Part shown: positions 50,541 through 54,630 of the stretch, one piece after another
Layout: the number at the start of each line of letters is the position of its first letter
How positions within the stretch are numbered: the stretch's first letter is position 1
Assembly: GCA_944325105.1 (NCBI GenBank)
Contig: CALUYW010000016.1
Span: 1-54,630 of the forward strand
Origin: Candidatus Gastranaerophilales bacterium
GTDB taxonomy: Bacteria; Cyanobacteriota; Vampirovibrionia; Gastranaerophilales; Gastranaerophilaceae
Reading direction: 5' to 3'
DNA length: 54,630 nucleotides
Translations under genes and position numbers: made by a program
Notes under the pieces: generated by a model
Databases searched by the model: none
What the model was told of the DNA's origin: nothing
The model's input: only the letters and a program-made list of their open reading frames with translations

Positions 50541-51132
50541 TTTGCCATTTGTCTGAATATTTATTGTATAAATTTTCTAATTTTGTTTCTAAATCGTATG
50601 TACCCAAATCGCTATATGTACTAAATTCATCCGTAAGCGCAGTGTTTTTTATATTATATGAGTTTGGCTTAAAAAGTGATTTATTAGTTATTGCAATACT
50701 TTTGAAATAAAATTTTTCAGGTATGGCGTTAAAAAACATATTTACAAGCTTAAAAGCGTAAGTGTAATTGTAAGTTGCGATGCTTACCAGAAAATCGTCA
50801 ACCTCAAGGGTTTCCACTTTTAGGGTATTAGCGTAGGGGACTTTTCTTGCAACAAGGATGTTGTATGTCTCGGCTTGAATTTCACTTCTGATGGTGTTTT
50901 GGTCTGCAATCTGTTCTCTATGTACCGAAGATACAAGCCCGACAGCGCGATTTAGGGCTGAGTTGAGCTCAATACCCGTGTTTAAGCCGTAGGCAATTTC
51001 TGTTAAAAGTCCGATTATACCTATAAGAAAAGGGAAAAATAAAACAAGCTCGACAAGATGCTGAGCCTTTGAGTGTTTAAACCCAAAGGCTCTTGGTATC
51101 TTTAAACATTTAGTCGTCTTCTTTTGGCCCAT
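50446..51132 (-). CDS. TadE-like pseudopilin
   Basis: A 228-residue protein with one membrane helix (about residues 25-45) preceded by KAQHLVELVLFFPFLIGIIG, which matches the TadE start (GQxLVEFxLxxP). SALNRAVGLVSSVHRE follows. The C-terminal 60 residues are charged and helical. It overlaps the lipoprotein gene by 23 nt and the TadG-like gene by up to 95 nt. TadE is a minor component processed by the Tad prepilin peptidase. No tadA, tadB, tadC or tadV is in the window. Confidence 0.78.
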   Translation of the reverse strand: MGQKKTTKCLKIPRAFGFKHSKAQHLVELVLFFPFLIGIIGLLTEIAYGLNTGIELNSALNRAVGLVSSVHREQIADQNTIRSEIQAETYNILVARKVPYANTLKVETLEVDDFLVSIATYNYTYAFKLVNMFFNAIPEKFYFKSIAITNKSLFKPNSYNIKNTALTDEFSTYSDLGTYDLETKLENLYNKYSDKWQNDHKAIWEEYVDKVKQEQESKESEQNSNTGT

Positions 51133-51826
51133 TACCTTTAACCATAAAGCTGTAAGATAAATCTTTATAGTCTGCTTTTATCGGGTAAACCCCGGGGTCT
51201 TTTAAAAACATATAGAAAAATCTGTTTTCTCTTGGTGCAACAACTGCTGCGTTGTTGATTGTGTGTTTACTTATGCCTTCAACGACAGTGCTTATTTGCT
51301 TGTATGCACCATCATCAGTACTTACGTTAGACGGTTCTGCCGTTGGGCTTGTTTGGTTTAGCCTTTGATAGTTGTTTGCTATTGTCGCAAAGCTGCTTAG
51401 AGTGCCTGAAACCTGTGACATAGCTGCAAGAGCTCCTGCTTGGGAGCTTTGATAAGCACCAAGGTAATTTGAAGAGCTGATTATCTCAACGGGTGTTTCA
51501 TTTGCGCTTAGTGCAAAATCCTTTGTATAAAAGACATAGTCATTTGTATTTGAGTTGTTATTTATTTGTACATATGCGACTAAAACATCAGGAACAGGAG
51601 TCTTTGATACCCCCACTCTCATTGAAATGCCTTCCTGTTGAGAGGTTTTGTTGTATGTTGAGAAGTAGAACATTTCATCTGTTTGAATCATTGCTGAATT
51701 TTTTGCGTCAAAATCTTCGCCAACATAAGAAAGCGTTGCACAACCGCCTAATGCCAGTGCGCTAATTAAAAGCGCACTAAGCATAAAGCAAGTTTTTTTA
51801 AATCTATTGACAATTAGCCTTTTCAT
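51110..51826 (-). CDS. Putative lipoprotein associated with Tad-like genes
   Basis: A 238-residue protein with a basic signal (MKRLIVNRFKK), hydrophobic core and lipobox LALGGC (Cys29). The mature part has VGVSKTPVPDVLVAYVQINN, then Gly/Ser/Ala/Gln-rich stretches, and a C-terminal beta domain (ENRFFYMFLKDPGVYPI). No family recognised. It overlaps pnp by 23 nt and TadE-like by 23 nt, an unusual coupling of an envelope gene to an RNA-decay gene. A pilus-related outer-membrane role is inferred from neighbours only. Confidence 0.75.
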   Translation of the reverse strand: MKRLIVNRFKKTCFMLSALLISALALGGCATLSYVGEDFDAKNSAMIQTDEMFYFSTYNKTSQQEGISMRVGVSKTPVPDVLVAYVQINNNSNTNDYVFYTKDFALSANETPVEIISSSNYLGAYQSSQAGALAAMSQVSGTLSSFATIANNYQRLNQTSPTAEPSNVSTDDGAYKQISTVVEGISKHTINNAAVVAPRENRFFYMFLKDPGVYPIKADYKDLSYSFMVKGNGPKEDD

Positions 51827-53954
51827 CTTCGCTTACTCCTTTGATTGTAAGGTTAACTCTGCCTTTATCATCGATTTTGATAACTTTAACAATTACTTCT
51901 TGACCGATTGAAAGGTGAGGCTCAATTGACTCTATTCTTTCTTGGCAAACTTGTGATATGTGAACCATGCCGTCTTTTCCGGGGGCAAGTTCTACGAAAG
52001 CGCCGATAGGAATAATTCTTACAACTTTACCTTTAGCTACCATACCGACTTCAGGCTTAAATGTAAGGTCTTTAATCATCTTGATTGCAATATCTGCACC
52101 TTCTTTATCGTTAGATGTAATTGTAACTCTTCCGTCATCTTGAATATCAATTTCTGCTCCTGAGGCGTCAATAATGCTTCTAATCATTTTTCCGCCGGGG
52201 CCGATTACTGTTCCTATATCATCTGTAGGTATTGTCATGGTAAATAATCTTGGTGCAAAAGGTGAAAGCTCTTCACGAGGAGCGCTGATTGCTTCTTTCA
52301 TGCATTCCATAATGTGCAATCTGCCATCTTTTGCTTGATATAGTGCACGTCTTAGGGTTTCATTGGATATGCCTTTGATTTTCATATCCATTTGAAGTGC
52401 CGTAATGCCTTCGGTGTTACCTGTAACTTTAAAGTCCATATCGCCTAAGAAGTCTTCAATACCTTGAATATCGGTTAAAACGATATCTGTGTCGCCTTCT
52501 TTTATAAGACCCATTGCAACACCTGAAATCATACACTTAACAGGAACGCCTGCATCCATTAAAGCCATTGAACTTGCGCAAGTTGAACCCATTGAAGTTG
52601 AACCGTTTGATTCAAGTACGTCAGATGTAACACGGATGGTATATGGGAAGTCTTTTTCATCAGGAAGTGCAGGAACATTAGCGCGTTCAGCCAAGTTTCC
52701 GTGGCCTACTTCACGGCGTCCGGGGCCTCTTAGGGGTTTAACTTCACCAACAGAGAAACCGGGGAAGATGTATTTGTGCATATATGACTTTTTAAGCAGC
52801 GGGTCAACGCCATCAAGCTCTTGAGCCATGTTTGGCCCTGCAAGAGTTGCACAAGAGAGGATTTGGGTTTGACCTCTTGTAAATACCGCAGAACCGTGAG
52901 CACGAGGTATAACGCCAACTTCGCACCATATAGGACGAACTTCGGTAACTTTTCTGCCATCGGCACGAACACCCTCGTCTTTAATCATTGCGCGCATTAT
53001 TTTCTTTTCTAATGCTTTAAATTCTTCTGCAACGAAGTCTATACCTGTTTCTTCCATCATTTTTTTGATGGGGTGTTCTTCATTAAGTGCTTCAATTTTT
53101 TCCTTTACAATGTTTTTAGCTTCTTCAAGCTTGTTTTGCCTGTACTCACGGTCAAAATTGTGATAAGCATCAACAATCATATCATATGTGTTGTCTTTTA
53201 TGATTTGAGCCAATTCTGATGTGTCATAAGGATTTACAAAGTTTTCTCTTTCAACTCCGCAAGCGCGTGCAAATTCAAGCTGAGCGTCGCATTGTTTTCT
53301 TATTTCAACTTGAGCAAATTCAACTGCAGCCATAATATCATCTTCAGTTACAAATTTGCAGCCTGCCTCAACCATAATAACACTGTCGTGCGTACCTGCT
53401 ATAACGATATCCATATCGGATTTTTCGCACTCTTGGTGAGTCGGGTTGGCAATCATTTGACCGTCAATTCTGCCGACTCTTATAGCACCCACAGGGCCTT
53501 CAAAAGGAGCACCGGAGAGCATAAGGGCAGCTGATGCACCAAGTATTGATAAAACATCAGGTTGATTTTTTTGGTCATAGCTGAAAAGTTGAGAAACTAT
53601 TTGAACGTCATTTCTGTAGCCTTTTGGCCAAAGAGGACGTATAGGACGGTCAATAAGTCTTGATACTAAAATCGCCTTTTCGCTTGAGCGTCCTTCTGTT
53701 CTTGTATATCCGCCGGGGATTCTGCCTATTGCAGACATTCTTTCTTCATAGTCGATTAATAACGGGAAAAAGTCTATACCTACGCGCGGCTCTTTGCTCA
53801 CCGTTGCGTGGATAAAAAGCATTGTATCTTCACATCTTACTGTGACAGATGAAGTTGCCTGTTTTGCATACTTGCCTGTTTCAACTGTTACAAGCTTGTC
53901 ACCGATTGTAACTTCCATCTTCTTTACTTCGGGTTTGTTTGTTTGAATTGTCAT
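51804..53954 (-). CDS. pnp: Polyribonucleotide nucleotidyltransferase (PNPase)
   Basis: A 716-residue protein from ATG 53954 (MTIQTNKPEVKKMEVTIGDK); the frame extends 13 codons further to a non-ATG start and was not used. Two RNase PH domains have FFPLLIDYEERMSAIGRIPGG and GVDPLLKKSYMHKYIFPGFS with GRREVGHGNLAERA. A C-terminal KH domain (GTVIGPGGKMIRSI) and S1 domain (VGMVAKGKVVRIIPIGAFVELAPG) follow. It degrades RNA 3' to 5' using phosphate. It heads the minus-strand block running to 40009. rpsO, its common partner, is not adjacent. Confidence 0.97.
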   Translation of the reverse strand: MTIQTNKPEVKKMEVTIGDKLVTVETGKYAKQATSSVTVRCEDTMLFIHATVSKEPRVGIDFFPLLIDYEERMSAIGRIPGGYTRTEGRSSEKAILVSRLIDRPIRPLWPKGYRNDVQIVSQLFSYDQKNQPDVLSILGASAALMLSGAPFEGPVGAIRVGRIDGQMIANPTHQECEKSDMDIVIAGTHDSVIMVEAGCKFVTEDDIMAAVEFAQVEIRKQCDAQLEFARACGVERENFVNPYDTSELAQIIKDNTYDMIVDAYHNFDREYRQNKLEEAKNIVKEKIEALNEEHPIKKMMEETGIDFVAEEFKALEKKIMRAMIKDEGVRADGRKVTEVRPIWCEVGVIPRAHGSAVFTRGQTQILSCATLAGPNMAQELDGVDPLLKKSYMHKYIFPGFSVGEVKPLRGPGRREVGHGNLAERANVPALPDEKDFPYTIRVTSDVLESNGSTSMGSTCASSMALMDAGVPVKCMISGVAMGLIKEGDTDIVLTDIQGIEDFLGDMDFKVTGNTEGITALQMDMKIKGISNETLRRALYQAKDGRLHIMECMKEAISAPREELSPFAPRLFTMTIPTDDIGTVIGPGGKMIRSIIDASGAEIDIQDDGRVTITSNDKEGADIAIKMIKDLTFKPEVGMVAKGKVVRIIPIGAFVELAPGKDGMVHISQVCQERIESIEPHLSIGQEVIVKVIKIDDKGRVNLTIKGVSEDEKANCQ

Positions 53955-54047
53955 TTTTTCTTTCTTTCTATGTTTTACACTTCTATATCTCAATAAGATT
54001 TTATAATAAATACGATTTAATGAAAAGAAAAAATAACCGATTGCAAA

Positions 54048-54069
54048 ACTTTGTAAATACTTTGTAAAT
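54048..54069 (-). repeat. Tandem 11-bp repeat upstream of pnp
   Basis: ACTTTGTAAAT occurs twice without a gap at 54048-54058 and 54059-54069, a period of 11 bp, about 95-115 bp before the pnp start. It may be an operator or simple duplication. The pnp promoter was not clearly identified between 53955 and 54047. Confidence 0.5.
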
Positions 54070-54077
54070 AAAAAAAA

Positions 54078-54499
54078 GAGGCACTATGTTGTATAGAATT
54101 TAATCTAACTACCTGGAGCGTGCCTCATAGAATTAAGATACGAAACGGATTTTACACAGGCGCGATAGCATTAGCGTGCGCCCATGCGAGTCACTTTGAC
54201 GAAGTGACAAAATTTCTATGAAATTTTCAAACGAAGTCAAAAAGTGAGGAGCGCCAATAATCCAAGAGACTTAGCGTAGTAAATTTTCTACGCAGCTTGT
54301 GCCCCGTTAAAATTTACGAGGAGGCATAAGGATATGCACACAAGTGCACTAATTGTTCCCTACTCCTGCTCACTTGCTCCTGAGGAAATCTTCGATTTCC
54401 ACGTACCCCAAGGGCATTTCCAAACTCTAAGGCTCGCTTTTGCTCGCTAAGAGTTTGCGGGCATCGCCTTGGAACGGTTTGCATATGCCCGCCAAACTC
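54078..54499. repeat. Hairpin-dense non-coding region
   Basis: No convincing gene lies from 53955 to the end. From 54078 to 54499 inverted repeats follow one another: GAGGCAC/GTGCCTC (54078-54084, 54120-54126), GGCGC/GCGCC (54159, 54178), GTCACTT/AAGTGAC (54190-54208), AAAATTTC/GAAATTTT (54209-54227), GCGTAG/CTACGC (54274-54293) and GGAAATC/GATTTCC (54384-54400). A 14-bp stem with one bulge sits at 54451-54464 with 54485-54499. The stretch reads as G+C-richer than the surrounding genes. It may be a structured RNA, a repeat family or a decayed element. Confidence 0.55.
54335..54377. repeat. 43-bp direct repeat, copy 1
   Basis: An exact 43-bp match to 54554-54596, separated by 219 bp start to start. 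Each copy begins with a small hairpin (TGCAC, 4-nt loop, GTGCA). The pair bounds the densest hairpins of the region. Confidence 0.8.
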
Positions 54500-54553
54500 A
54501 TCGTTTGCCGTGCCTATGCTCACACACCTCAGGAAGCAGGAGTGCTCACAAAG

Positions 54554-54596
54554 TGCACACAAGTGCACTAATTGTTCCCTACTCCTGCTCACTTGC
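54554..54596. repeat. 43-bp direct repeat, copy 2
   Basis: The second exact copy. The base after the repeat differs (T in copy 1, A in copy 2), so the identity is bounded. Whether further copies exist beyond the window edge cannot be seen. Confidence 0.8.
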
Positions 54597-54630
54597 ATCC
54601 CACCTTATCCTCAAATAACCACTTGAGCCA

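Noticed and set aside
54335-54596. CRISPR array
   Set aside because: Only two repeat copies of 43 bp with a 176-bp interval, no regular spacers and no cas genes.
54314-54598. 94-residue minus-strand frame
   Set aside because: It spans both 43-bp repeats, so its ends repeat the same peptide. It has no ribosome site and runs through strong hairpins. Coding is unlikely.

Overview
The window is a gene-dense stretch of an AT-rich Gram-negative bacterial chromosome. LpxK, a complete MlaE/MlaF/MlaD set, a predicted outer-membrane barrel and several signal-peptide proteins indicate an outer membrane with lipid A. PilT, a type IV prepilin and TadE/TadG-like genes indicate pili. A SerA plus class V transaminase pair, a cyanobacterial-type Mce/Mla system and several small proteins carrying an F-x-G motif suggest a gut member of the non-photosynthetic Cyanobacteria relatives (Melainabacteria/Vampirovibrionia, Gastranaerophilales-like). 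That placement is an inference from gene content, held at about 0.6; no rRNA gene is present to settle it.

Layout. 1-1130 (minus) is the 5' part of a prepilin gene that runs off the window edge, facing a small HTH regulator across a repeat-bearing intergenic region. 1536-3676 holds a deoxycytidylate deaminase-like protein, Hsp20 and two small or uncharacterised proteins. 3885-7654 is a grpE-dnaJ-propeller-methyltransferase operon. 7645-9024 is a phosphodiester glycosidase and its promoter. 9245-10354 is pilT. 10389-14438 is rpmG, tRNA-Trp, secE, nusG, rplK, rplA, then unexpectedly a GtrA-like membrane protein and a GT11 fucosyltransferase instead of rplJ-rplL. 14435-18804 holds a lipoprotein, a divergent MutS, a 39-residue membrane peptide and an outer-membrane barrel. 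18857-21541 is rimP-nusA-formyltransferase behind an attenuator-like hairpin. 21534-26428 (minus) is mlaE-mlaF-mlaD-lpxK-metF. 26527-27596 (minus) encodes two related small membrane proteins. 27697-33340 (minus) is ribE-ribBA-GNAT-transaminase-serA. 33778-35747 is der-plsY. 35754-40017 is rpsE-rpmD-rplO-secY-adk-map, a fragment of the spc ribosomal operon. 40009-53954 (minus) is one nearly gapless run: pnp, a lipoprotein, TadE-like, TadG-like, polA, a small exported protein, priA, a 1260-residue double helicase and a RecB-type nuclease. 54000-54630 has no convincing gene and is packed with hairpins and a 43-bp direct repeat.

How the genes work together. Translation and protein folding (ribosomal proteins, SecE/SecY, NusG/NusA/RimP, GrpE/DnaJ, Map, Der), envelope building (LpxK, Mla, PlsY, GT11, barrel) and DNA maintenance (MutS, PolA, PriA, helicase plus nuclease) dominate. 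There is no phage, insertion sequence, CRISPR array or classical defence island.

The main points for a second look are: the AddB/AddA-like helicase fusion with a separate nuclease next to PriA; a tRNA-Trp leader that contains the exact complement of the tRNA D arm; 3'-overlap at six of the seven convergent gene junctions; a paralogous pair of F-x-G small membrane proteins; the glycine-rich prepilin with a period-20 repeat upstream; and the hairpin-rich region at the right end.
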